Positions 12,953 through 22,016 of a stretch of 64,000 nt of DNA are shown here, piece by piece. A program made the translations under genes and the position numbers. The stretch spans positions 15,449,501 to 15,513,500 of the forward strand of contig NC_092621.1 in NCBI RefSeq assembly GCF_047663525.1. Direction: 5' to 3'. How positions within the stretch are numbered: the stretch's first letter is position 1; every line of letters begins with the position of its first letter. Origin of the DNA: Anas platyrhynchos. Lineage: Eukaryota > Chordata > Aves > Anseriformes > Anatidae. The notes under the pieces were generated by a model. It did no database searches. It worked only from the letters and a program-made list of their open reading frames with translations, and had not been told where the DNA came from.

Positions 12953-13014
12953 TTGCAAAACATCAGACAGGAACCCCTAGGTCATAGTTTATGTTCCTGT
13001 CCTCACAAATGCAA
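12953..13014 (-). promoter_or_regulatory. SELENOP: SECIS element 1 of SELENOP
   Basis: Read on the - strand: basal helix UUGCA (13014-13010) pairs with UGCAA (12957-12953). The 5' quartet is GUGA (13006-13003). The upper stem GACAGGAAC pairs perfectly with GUUCCUGUC. AAA at 12990-12988 lies 12 bases after the quartet in the apical loop. The 3' quartet is UGAU (12965-12962). The 5' quartet is GUGA rather than the usual AUGA. It lies about 320 bases after the stop codon, a normal SECIS distance. Confidence 0.9.
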
Positions 13015-13290
13015 GCAGAATGTTAGAAGAGAAACAAGGAAGACAAATTAATCAAGAATGCCGACACCTCCCACATGCAACTGAAAAACAAACTCTGGGT
13101 TAATTAAATTCCTTTATATTAATGAATTTTTTGTTGATGGAGTTTGACAGGTATTATGTAATTCCAAGAGCACTGCTCTTTGCAAAACCTTAACTCTACA
13201 CTCCTGTCACCTGTCGTGGTCTAATTTTCATTTGGGAGTAATGGAAATACTTCTCTATTAATCTATTATTTTTTTCCTCTGCTGCAATTA

Positions 13291-13296
13291 AATAAA
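13291..13296 (+). terminator. First exact AATAAA downstream of CCDC152 (possible polyadenylation signal)
   Basis: Between the CCDC152 stop (12089) and this site the + strand has only ATTAAA variants (for example 12323-12328 and 12552-12557). If this signal is used, the CCDC152 3' UTR is antisense to the entire SELENOP 3' UTR. Use of the site is not shown by sequence alone. Confidence 0.35.
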
Positions 13297-13332
13297 TTTA
13301 GGCAATAGGACTTCCTTGCATTTTTAAGGTGC

Positions 13333-13974
13333 TTAGTTTGTTTTTCATGCTCAGTTTCCTGCCCTTTCCTGTCACTGTCAGGTGTCGCTAGTTTCACTTG
13401 CTCCTGCTGCTGGTGACTCTCAGGCAGCAGTGAGCAGACGTCACTGTCAGGATTCAGTGATGTCCTCTGCTAACAGCTGGCCGTGTCACCTGCAAGAATT
13501 TGGAAGTGCTCCGCGACACTGTCAAGTGACAGCATTTCCTAGCTCTTCAAACAAAAGGTGTCGACAATGACAACATCAGCTACTGGATGTTGAGTCTGAA
13601 GATGCTGTCTGCCAATTTCAGGTTAACTGGTTTTTACAGCTGGTTTTCCCTTTTTTTCATAGTTTTGTATCTTGTCTAAGAATTTCCACACCTTCTCCTG
13701 GAGGAACAATTTCTACCTGTTCATGGCTACCTGTCTGATCATGTATGTTATGGTCAAAAACTCTGTGACGCCGACTGCTGTGATGGTGACGTCTTTGAGT
13801 TTCAGAAGGAGCCTGATGGTTCTGATTTTTGGAATGACGGTGGTGGTGGTGGTGGTGTCTGTGCCTATGTGGTTGGTGGTTGTGATTTGAGTGTTGACCA
13901 CTTGGCTCTACCTCTGCTAGCTTTTCATCTGCTTTTTTCGTGATGTTTTCGCATGTTGCATCAATATCAGGTTC
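13333..13974 (-). CDS. SELENOP: SELENOP last coding exon (His-rich region and Sec-rich tail)
   Basis: The acceptor is tgttttgcag on the - strand. Residues 175-387 begin EPDIDATCENIT, pass through a His-rich run, then contain twelve TGA codons (+ strand positions 13657, 13618, 13576, 13522, 13486, 13447, 13441, 13420, 13378, 13372, 13351 and 13345, each the low base of the triplet) before TAA at 13333-13335. The landmarks U-C-C-H-C-R-H-L, V-T-U-Q-C and E-D-I-T-E-S-U-Q-U-R align with the mammalian tail. No other stop type interrupts the frame, which argues strongly for recoding rather than decay. Confidence 0.97.
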
Positions 13975-14913
13975 CTGCAAAACATAAGTTTATACAAAGC
14001 ATTGTATTTAATTAAACTACTTGTAAATATTAATCATATAAGTATTTTTGCAGTACTTAGAACCCAACCAATGAGCTATTTTAAACTGCTGTTTATAAGT
14101 AGTTTTGAAAAACTCACGGAGTAATGTAAGGGGTGAGCTACCGTCTATATTTCCTTGCAGAAAAGAACAATGCATTTAACATTCCAGCTTCCAACAAAAT
14201 CAAGAAAATACAAAGACTATCCAAAAAAGTTCTCTCTGTAACCTCTCTGCCCTGGAGGTGGGTGGGGAGGGGAAATCCAAACAAGTTGGCTTCAAGAACA
14301 GAGTCTACCACACCCTCTGTGATGCAATTACAAAAGAAAAACTGGAATGAAACATCTGCCTCCAAGATTTGTTGGAGGCACAAAAATCCCCTGTATCACC
14401 CAGATCCCTAGCTTAACCGCCACTTTTCTGTGGTTGGACACCTCAGGCACAGGTAAGCATGCCAGTGGAGCAGCTATGAAAAACAATCTCATACCACTAA
14501 GAGTGGGGTTGTGGAAGATGTTTCCATAAAAATAGATAAACCAGTCAGCAATATATGTCCAGTTGCTGAACACGAAAGCTTTCTTTAAATAAGAACATTG
14601 CAGCTGGCAAAGTTGTTCAGAATGGTTTCTCCATCTGAAGATTAAAGCACATTCATGTGTCACTGCTGCCTGGTTGGCTGTAACTCTGTAATAGGGCAGG
14701 GAAGATTTTCTGTCACATACTTTTTGTGTCCTATTTCAATTCCCAAATTGTAGTGTTTATCAGACTGCATGATTCCAGCTGTGATTATTTGTGTAAGCAC
14801 TAGGGGCTGAACGTGAGCTAGGCACAAAGGTGCCGTGTGCCTTCTGAACATCATATGTGGTGTTTAGCATTTTAAAACTTTGAATTGTCCCTCCTAAGGC
14901 TAACCAAGAGGGG

Positions 14914-14949
<36 letters not shown>

Positions 14950-17900
14950 GTTTGTTTCTGAAAGTGCTGCTTTGCTGAAAAAAAAAAAAAAAAAAAAAAA
15001 AGAAAAAGGGAAAAAAAAGATGTGAATGTATCAAAAGAAACCTTGTTTTACAACACTGAAAGCTGGACAGGCCTCTTAACATTAAATTTTAGAAAATATG
15101 GTTTACATAATTGCTAATAAAAATATTCTCACATCCAACCTGCCTGAGGCCTACATTCAGCTGAAAAGCTGTATGATAGAAACCAAAACAATGATTCTTG
15201 TCCAACGTTCATGACTATGTATGCACGTTTCTTGGTAATCCTTGAAGTATTTCTGATCCCTAGTTATATGTAAAACAAAGCTACCCTTTTTCTTTCATAA
15301 TAGTAATAATTGTCACATTGTATTACCAGTTCTTAAAATTAACTATTGTATACTGTACACAGTATACAATAACTGTATACATTTACTTCTATACAATATA
15401 TTATTGTATGTTGTATACATTCAAATATAAACTAAAAGGAATAGTAACTCACACCAGCTCAGATTTGGCTGCCATGTTTCCCCCCAAAATACTATTTAAT
15501 TACCTACCTGTCCCCAAAAATGGTATCTAAATGCTCACTAGCTCCAGAAACAGGATTACCACACAAAGTTGTATTTAGATTTCTGAAAATGATTTGCATT
15601 TAGGTCAAGGGCAGGAATTTAAATAATCAGTCTATTCTAAATTACATCTAATTCATTTTCAAAAAATATGTAAATGTTCTCTGTTAGACCCATGAAATGT
15701 CTAGACTCAAAATGCTGTCTTTTGGGATTAATCACACTGAAAAAAAAATATAAGTACTGCTCAAATCCAGTTTCCTTTCTTAGTATATGAAGAATTAAAC
15801 TAGAAAATACCGTGTAAGAGCAGTTTCCACACTTGTTTTCACAGTATGCAATCTTAATAGCTTCTTCTACGTAGTTGAAAGACAGGAAGGAATAGGGAAG
15901 ACCCAGGTGGTACACTAGACGGCCGCATCTAAGAAGAGAAAGAACTTCACAGTTACGTATGCAGAAACATACACAAATAAAATTAAATATTTTTTCTTAA
16001 CATACCTTATTTTACTCATGTCAGTCCACCCACAATGTACAGACCAACAGAGAGCAATTTTCTCCAAGAAACTTACAGTAAAAACCAGCATCTGCCTTAC
16101 AAATACCTGTCTGCTCAGCTGCATCAGATGTAGTGTGAAGCCTGATTTCTGACTGACATAACAACTCCACGGGCAGAAAACTCGGCTTCAGCTGCACCCA
16201 GGTTACCAAAGGTTACAAAGGTTAGCAAGATCTGTTTTACTAACGAGGAGGGCTGTTTGCATACTGGTACAGATCACCACATGGTTATTGTGTACAAAGA
16301 ACCACAGAATATCAGAGTTGGAAGGGACCCACACATCTCATCAAGTCCCACTCCTGGCTCCATACAGGACCACCCAAAAACAAACCAAATGTCTGAGAGC
16401 GTTGTCCAAACACTCCTTGAACTCCAGCAGCTCAGTGCTCTGACCACTGTCCGGGGGAGCCTGTCCCAGTCCCCGACCACCCCCTGGGTGCAGAACCTTT
16501 CCCTAATGCAACTTAATGTTTTTTGTTTGTTTGTTTGTTTTTTATGGGAATGAGCATTGTGGTCTATCTCCATTAGTGATCTTGTGTGCATGAGGGAATT
16601 TTTACAGTGCGTGTTTGCCCCATGTCTGTACTGTAATGTTCTGGTATGTCCTTGACCAGCTGGAATAAATGTGCAAGCTGTACACAAGGGCACCTTCTTA
16701 TGTGCCCCACCTGCAATGTCAACAGCAGTTCCTCCAGCCTTAGCTCCCTACATGTTTGCAGTACACATCTAGGACGACAGATTGGCAGGACAAAAATTCC
16801 TAGAACCAAAATGGACCACAGCCAAACTATTGCCAAATCAATTAAAAGTGCCAGTGTAGGTGTATCCTATGTGTTGACAGCACAGAATTGTTCAACCTTT
16901 AAACGTTGGCCAGGTATCAGCTTTGGGGACCCTCCATGGACGACGTTCTGTTTGTCTGTCATATAACATCAACCTTCCATACTGGGGCTTATTTGCTCCC
17001 TAATTTGCATTTCATGCCTAATTTCATCATGTTAACCAAGAACAAGAAGGACCAAAAAAAAGGTGAAATAACTTTCTACTTCTCTAACAAACTTCATTAT
17101 GCTTCAGTATGAACTGAGAATGTTCTTTACACTAGCATAATAGTAACTGAGATGGACATCTTAACTGCAGGACTTTTCAAATAATTTCCATCACTTCAAA
17201 ACTGGAAAATCAGGACTTCAAGTAAATAATTATTACTAGTTCTGCCAAAAGATACATGTCCCTGTGACGCCTTCAGCAACTTCAGTCACAATGTTTTTGT
17301 GAGAAGTCAGGTAGCTCAAGTAGCTTTTTTGGCTTGATTCTACTTTCAAATACATGGATGTAATGAAGTTGTCAGAGCATAAAAACAGCTTAACATCAGA
17401 ATCATCAAATTCTGCACTCAACTATATTAATCTAAAATTAATAGTGATTAATTTTATGCAATCAATTATGAAGAAGAGTAATTATGAAGAAGAATGTACT
17501 TATCCCAAACTCACTTAGGCAAAAGCAGACTTTTGTTTCGTAGCTTCCTTTTCCCAGCAAAAGTTCAAGTGCTTTACTCAGTGCAACTTAGATTATAACG
17601 TTTTTGTTAGGAGAATATTTTAATGAATTAATATAGAGATTTACAAAGCATTAATCTAAATATGTGCAAATATTTTCCTGTTTTTTCTTTTAAACACAGA
17701 CCTGTCATAGATGAGAAAATCATCTTTGTTTCCATTTAAGGTGGTCCACACATCAGCTTGATGTTCATCTTGTTGGTAGACGGTAATATACTCTGAAACA
17801 CTTTCTTTCAGTAGGTGAAATTTCTTCTGGGAATAAGCTCCTTGATGGTTGACAACCACATACGAGATATTGACAAGTCCTTCATTCTCTAGCTTCACTC

Positions 17901-19950
17901 GCAGGTCCTCCAGTCTAGAGGAGAATGTGAAGAAGCAAGACCATAAATCAATTGTATTGGTTTTTTCTGTTTGGTTGGTTGGTGTTTGTTTTTTGTTTTT
18001 TGTTGTTTTTTTTTGCTTTGCAATGCAAAAACATTATTCTTAAATGTATGCATGCTTCCAGACATAAGTTATTTGCCACATCAACAAAAGTTAATGTCCT
18101 CCATGTTCCTTGCATTACAGCAAATGTTTTTTTTCCTCTGAGTTTTAATGGCAACGATCTAACAACATTAAAACATCCCTGCTATTTGCCATAGCTATCC
18201 ACTATGTCTTTGGACTTAATGATCCTGAAGGTCTTTTCCAATCTAAATGACAGTATGACTCTATGCTATCACCAAGCCAGACTCTACAAGAGCTTAGAAA
18301 GCTAAGAAAGACGACATCTGTTTTCACACTCTTCATGGTCTAACACAGATAGATTATGAGATGTCTGTATTCAAATGATGAGCTTTGGGTCACATAGGTG
18401 GTTAAAGAATGAACAAAGTGAATATATCAGGATGATGAAGAATCAAGAAAGCAAACCTTTATAACAAAATAGGTTTGTACAGCAGCCAGATGTGATAGTC
18501 AGAAAAGGGATGTTACATTAACAGGATTGAAAAAATGGCTCTATAGAGTGTGTTCAAAGCCTGGCTGGCAGGAATCAGTCTTCCTCTTTTTCTGTTCCAT
18601 CACAAACCCCTTCTTCCTTGCTACCTAGTACAGAAAGCTGCTTTCTTGCTATACAATGTTTTCGTTCATTCGATCAGGATCACTCCATATGCATTACTCT
18701 ATAAAACATTTTAATTTTTTCATTTCCAGGAGATACTCCAGAACTTGAAAGAATACAGCCTTTCTAAAATGCATGGAATCAAGTCCAACTACCTTGAAAG
18801 CCAACCACAAAGCTCATTTTTGACTTCGATGGAGGTAGAAATTTCCCATTGTTTCAAAATCCAGCTCTTGAAAAATTTGCAAAGACTATCATAATATGAA
18901 CTTAAGCAGCCTAGAGGGGAAAACGCATATGTTATTACAGTGATCAAAATCAAGCCATGAAACCAGAAGTATGAATTTTTAAGCCAAACTGATTTCACAA
19001 CCACTAAATGAATCCAAGACAAGGGTTGTATGTAATTCCTGTTTGGGTCAACTTAAAGTTATTTCCTTGCTCCTGTTACTGTCATGCTACCTAGTTATTT
19101 CTACTGAGGTAGGTTCAAGAAACCAGCGCACACCAACATCTCAGGACTTGTATGAAAATATAACAGATATTCCCTTAAACTCTTCATCATTTTTTGCAAG
19201 GCTAGTTCTTACTGTATCTTCTGGATTTTTTTTTTATTTTTTGTATCTAGAACCTCTGAATAGAGGCTGTGAAAGAACATTAAAAACTTGCATTTTGATT
19301 TGCCATTCCCCCTACAGATTTTACATAAAAAATGAGTGATAACTGGACTGTTTCAGATGTTCTAGCCAAGTCACAGAATTATTTTTTTTGGCTTCAGCAT
19401 CCTACTATATTAATTATCTGCTCCTAGCTGAAGCATCTCTCTTGAGGAACTGTTTCTGTTGGCTTTCTGTGTGTTTTGGGTTTCACCGATGTCAAATTGA
19501 TCTGATCTGATGCTGTAAATACCATCTGGAGAACATGATCTGTTAGTCAGGATGACGCTAAGAGCTGAAGAATCTTTGCCACCGGTGCAGAGCACTCCTA
19601 CACCAGGGCACACACACCAGCTGGGATTGCCAGGGGCTTTTGAGGAAGCTAGTGTTCACTGAGTGCATCTGTAGTTGGGCACATGAATTATCCTCAGATG
19701 GCTTTAAAAAATCAACCACTCATGGTTTAACGAAAGATGGGAAAGAGATTTACACTCACCTGGAAGCCTGCAGCAGGCACAGGTATCAGCTAGCCTGGAG
19801 GAGAGCCACCACCGTCACCGAGCCCCTCGAGTTCAGCATCGGGTTCTCCTCCCCGACCCGCCATTCGGGGGGCTCCTGGCAGTTCTGGGTCTCTGTCCCT
19901 CCTCCTGGGAGGAGACAGAGAACCAGAACTAGCCCCAGCCCTGCCCACAT
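13333..19950 (-). CDS. SELENOP: SELENOP, selenoprotein P (13 in-frame UGA/Sec codons)
   Basis: Coding exons 19950-19760, 17914-17702, 15928-15811 and 13974-13333 join in phase to 387 codons plus TAA. The order is a signal peptide (MWAGLGLVLVLCLLPGGG), a thioredoxin-like domain with U55-Y-L-C58 and the family sequence VTVVALLQAS before it, then the conserved DDFLIYDRCGRLVYHLGLP and AIKIAYCENKCGNC blocks, a His-rich stretch (about 201-225, HRHRHHHHHHRH), and a Sec-rich tail. TGA codons fall at residues 55, 280, 293, 307, 325, 337, 350, 352, 359, 373, 375, 382 and 384. NxS/T sites occur at N79, N170 and N184. The family is a liver-secreted plasma protein that carries selenium to brain and testis through ApoER2/LRP8; the N-terminal domain is a redox unit. 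Conventional ORF calling stops at the first tail TGA (13657-13659) and loses the last 108 residues. Two SECIS hairpins downstream support readthrough. Confidence 0.98.
14916..15005 (+). repeat. Two poly(A) runs in SELENOP intron 4
   Basis: An A-run of about 31 bases (14917-14947) and a second of about 22 (14980-15001) are separated by about 32 bases of unique sequence. They are T-runs in the SELENOP pre-mRNA sense. No retrocopy body is recognisable next to them. Confidence 0.8.
15346..15369. repeat. Perfect 10-bp inverted repeat with 4-base loop
   Basis: ttgtatactg, a 4-base spacer (taca) and cagtatacaa form a perfect hairpin inside SELENOP intron 4. Further GTATAC-rich copies follow to about 15422. 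AT-rich cruciform-prone sequence; no function assigned. Confidence 0.7.
15811..15928 (-). CDS. SELENOP: SELENOP coding exon 4
   Basis: The acceptor is cttcttag and the donor gtattt on the - strand. It begins with A to complete Arg, then CGRLVYHLGLPYSFLSFNYV, and ends CGNCSYT on a codon boundary. It carries conserved cysteines of the thioredoxin-like domain and an N-C-S glycosylation sequon. Confidence 0.96.
16301..16513 (-). mobile_element. CR1 LINE fragment in SELENOP intron 3
   Basis: It has typical CR1 3' region text in reverse orientation (accacagaatatcagagttg, then aagggacccacacatctcat) and the ggagcctgtcccagt segment. It is inserted between coding exons 4 and 3 of SELENOP. Confidence 0.85.
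17702..17914 (-). CDS. SELENOP: SELENOP coding exon 3
   Basis: The acceptor is ctcctctag and the donor gtctgt on the - strand; 213 bases. It encodes LEDLRVKLENEG, NISYVVVNHQG, YITVYQQDEHQADVW and ends KDDFLIYD plus a split Arg codon. These are core strands and helices of the N-terminal thioredoxin-like domain. Confidence 0.97.
18208..18267 (+). mobile_element. Short CR1 3' end
   Basis: It contains ttggacttaatgatcctgaa and then ggtcttttccaatctaaatg, the CR1 3' UTR in + orientation, ending in a decayed ATGACTCTATG-type tail. Severely 5'-truncated, in SELENOP intron 2. Confidence 0.75.
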
Positions 19951-19963
19951 GGCTGGGCTTTAT
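19760..19963 (-). CDS. SELENOP: SELENOP exon 2: start codon, signal peptide and N-terminal Sec
   Basis: The acceptor is ctcttttcag; 13 bases of 5' UTR precede ATG (19950-19948). It encodes a hydrophobic signal peptide, then PMLNSRGSVTVVALLQAS, TGA (19788-19786), YLCLLQAS, and ends at the donor gtgagt (19759). The TGA sits exactly at the Sec of the UxxC motif known from mammals. The ATG is chosen because the signal peptide starts there in frame and it is the first ATG in the exon. Confidence 0.97.
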
Positions 19964-20480
19964 CTGAAAAGAGAGAAAATAAACAAAATGAGATCAATGC
20001 CTAAACGAAGTTCAGACACTGAAATTCCCACAACAAAACACAGCAGGATACTCATTCCATTCAGTTTAGTTAAAATAAATAAATAAATGAAGTAAAAGAG
20101 CATAAAATTGAACTACTGTTGGCTCCTTAATCATATTTCTTTCATTTTGCAGTTGAGTTCTCCTACATTAAGTATTTTTTTAAGTAATTAATTAATTTTT
20201 TGTTGTTGTTGAAAAATTTTTCAGAATAACTGAAATTTCTTTTAATGCTACTGAACAGCCCCATTTCCCATTTTTTGAACTCAGTGGTGCTGAGCCAGTT
20301 TACACTAGTAAGAATCCAGGCCAGTTCACTCCAGACTTGGGTATGAATCCAACCTACTCAATGGCAAGTCCACTTATTTACAAGAAATTGCACCACCAGA
20401 GTATTTTGATACATAGCAAGCATTACAGTTCCTGGCAGGAAAAAGAAAACAGAAAAGAAAGAGATAAAGAAAAAGAAAAC

Positions 20481-21028
20481 AGAAAAGAAAGAGAAAAAGA
20501 AAGAGAAAAGGAGAAGAGAAGAGAAGAGAGAAGAGAAGAGAAGAGAAGAGAAGAGAAGAGAAGAGAAGAGAAGAGAAGAGAAGAGAAGAGAAGAGAAGAG
20601 AAGAGAAGAGAAGAGAAGAGAAGAGAAGAGAAGAGAAGAGAAGAGAAGAGAAGAGAAGAGAAGAGAAGAGAAGAGAAGAGAAGAGAAGAGAAGAGAAGAG
20701 AAGAGAAGAGAAGAGAAGAGAAGAGAAGAGAAGAGAAGAGAAGAGAAGAGAAGAGAAGAGAAGAGAAGAGAAGAGAAGAGAAGAGAAGAGAAGAGAAGAG
20801 AAGAAAAAAAGAAAAGAAAAGAAAAGAAAAGAAAAGAAAAGAAAAGAAAAGAAAAGAAAAGAAAAGAAAAGAAAAGAAAAGAAAAGAAAAGAAAAGAAAA
20901 GAAAAGAAAAGAAAAGAAAAGAAAAGAAAAGAAAAGAAAAGAAAAGAAAAGAAAAGAAAAGAAAAGAAAAGAAAAGAAAAGAAAAGAAAAGAAAAGAAAA
21001 GAAAAGAAAAGAAAAAAAGAAAAAAAGA
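20481..21028 (+). repeat. 548-nt uninterrupted purine tract: (AGAAG)n then (AAAAG)n
   Basis: From 20481 to 21028 the + strand has no C or T. The first half, to about 20803, is a GAGAA-type pentamer array of roughly 58 units. The second, about 20810-21013, is an AAAAG array of roughly 40 units. Long ORFs on both strands across it are translation artefacts of the pentamers. It lies in SELENOP intron 1, about 0.9 kb from exon 1. Confidence 0.98.
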
Positions 21029-21888
21029 CAAAGTTTTTTAAAAGTCAGCTTGTAGCATTTGGATCCAGTTGAAAAATCTCTAAAGAATACAGGAATAGAA
21101 ACAATTTTGCAAAAGCAGGAAATGAAAACTCAAGTTTCAGATTTGCCCTATCTTACAAAAACTCCTGCCCACACTAAGTCCATTTAATGTTTATGAAAAT
21201 CAAAACATACAAGAAATTCTGTAGTTATCCCTCTAGTCCAATAACATAATAATTTTGGGTTAATGTGTGCAGAAAAGTCTCAAATAAAGTTTTAAAACTG
21301 CTCCCAAACACATCCGAGGCTGTGGAATATTGTGAATTCAGCACTCACATCAGAGTCTGATAGTAAACACAGGATGTTTTGGACACAGTAAATTCTGATA
21401 AAGGGTAGGCTTTTCACCAATCTTGTCATATTCAGAAATAAATAAATAACACCAAACTTTTAATTACTGATCTTTTCAAACAAGAGCCAGCTGCTGCAGC
21501 GCCAGCATCATGTTGAGAAATCCTGCTGTCCCCACGTTCCCTGCCTGCAGTTGTACCAAAACTGTTTTTGGGTACAGCACTTTGAGGATGAGATACTGGC
21601 CCAAGAAGCATCAGCAGAGCCAGCTGTTCACTCTTCCCACACGTCTGGGACGCCGTCCACCTTCACAGGGCTCCACTAGGAGGGCGCGAAGCTCCTGGGG
21701 CATCTGGCGATGCTGCTCTGCCTCTGCAGCCTCCAGATGGGAGCCGCGCTCCCACTTAACACTTCCCTTCGCTTTTCATTTTCCAATGGAAATTTCCACC
21801 GTTGGCCTTTTCAGCCGGGGAAACAAGCAGACACCCTGCCAAATCTGAAGTCCCGGCGCTCTAGTCGAAGTGAAAACAGCAGACTTAC

Positions 21889-21940
21889 CCCTTCCTCCCC
21901 ACTCGCCTTGGCAGCGCCGCTCCGCTGCGCCGCGGAGGAA
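21889..21940 (-). other. SELENOP: SELENOP exon 1 (5' UTR, non-coding)
   Basis: On the - strand a consensus donor (gtaagt, 21888-21883) follows a GC-rich segment that starts about 30 bases downstream of a TATAAATA box. With the acceptor at 19963 it gives the usual SELENOP layout of one non-coding and four coding exons. The 5' end is inferred from the TATA box distance. Confidence 0.7.
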
Positions 21941-21965
21941 AGCGTGGTGGGGAGCAGGGCTGCGG

Positions 21966-22016
21966 TATTTATACTGCTCTTGTTTATCTCGCTGTGCAGA
22001 CACGGTTCAAAGTTCA
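21966..22016 (-). promoter_or_regulatory. SELENOP: SELENOP core promoter: TATA box, FOXO-like and HNF4-type DR1 sites
   Basis: TATAAATA lies on the - strand at 21973-21966. A FOXO/FOXA-like ttgtttat (+ strand 21980-21987) is directly upstream. A perfect-spacing DR1, ggttca-a-agttca, lies at 22004-22016. Human SELENOP is known to be driven in liver by FOXO1 and HNF4A with PGC-1alpha through neighbouring sites, so the grouping fits a hepatic, insulin-responsive promoter. Confidence 0.75.

Larger units (their letters stand above)
12180..13332 (-). other. SELENOP: SELENOP 3' untranslated region
   Basis: The non-coding part of the last SELENOP exon runs from the TAA stop (13333-13335) to a point just past an AATAAA on the - strand (12199-12204). 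It contains two hairpins with SECIS features (12953-13014 and 12281-12345), separated by about 600 bases. Vertebrate SELENOP is the classic case of an mRNA with two SECIS elements. An A-rich run on the + strand at 12884-12915 (U-rich in the mRNA) lies between them. The exact cleavage site is not visible. Confidence 0.85.

Noticed and set aside
13178..13235. AUGA/GUGA occurrences near 13208 and 13229 on the - strand as a third SECIS
   Set aside because: No stem of SECIS length and no matching UGA on the 3' side could be found.
13657..13659. Stop codon ending the SELENOP frame at residue 279
   Set aside because: The frame continues with clear family motifs (U-C-C-H-C, V-T-U-Q-C) and only TGA codons up to a TAA; with SECIS elements downstream it is a selenocysteine codon.
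20337..21041. Long ORFs on both strands with KRREE/RKEKK or FSSLL/FSFLF repeats
   Set aside because: They are translations of the pentanucleotide array, not genes; both strands are open only because the repeat lacks stop codons.
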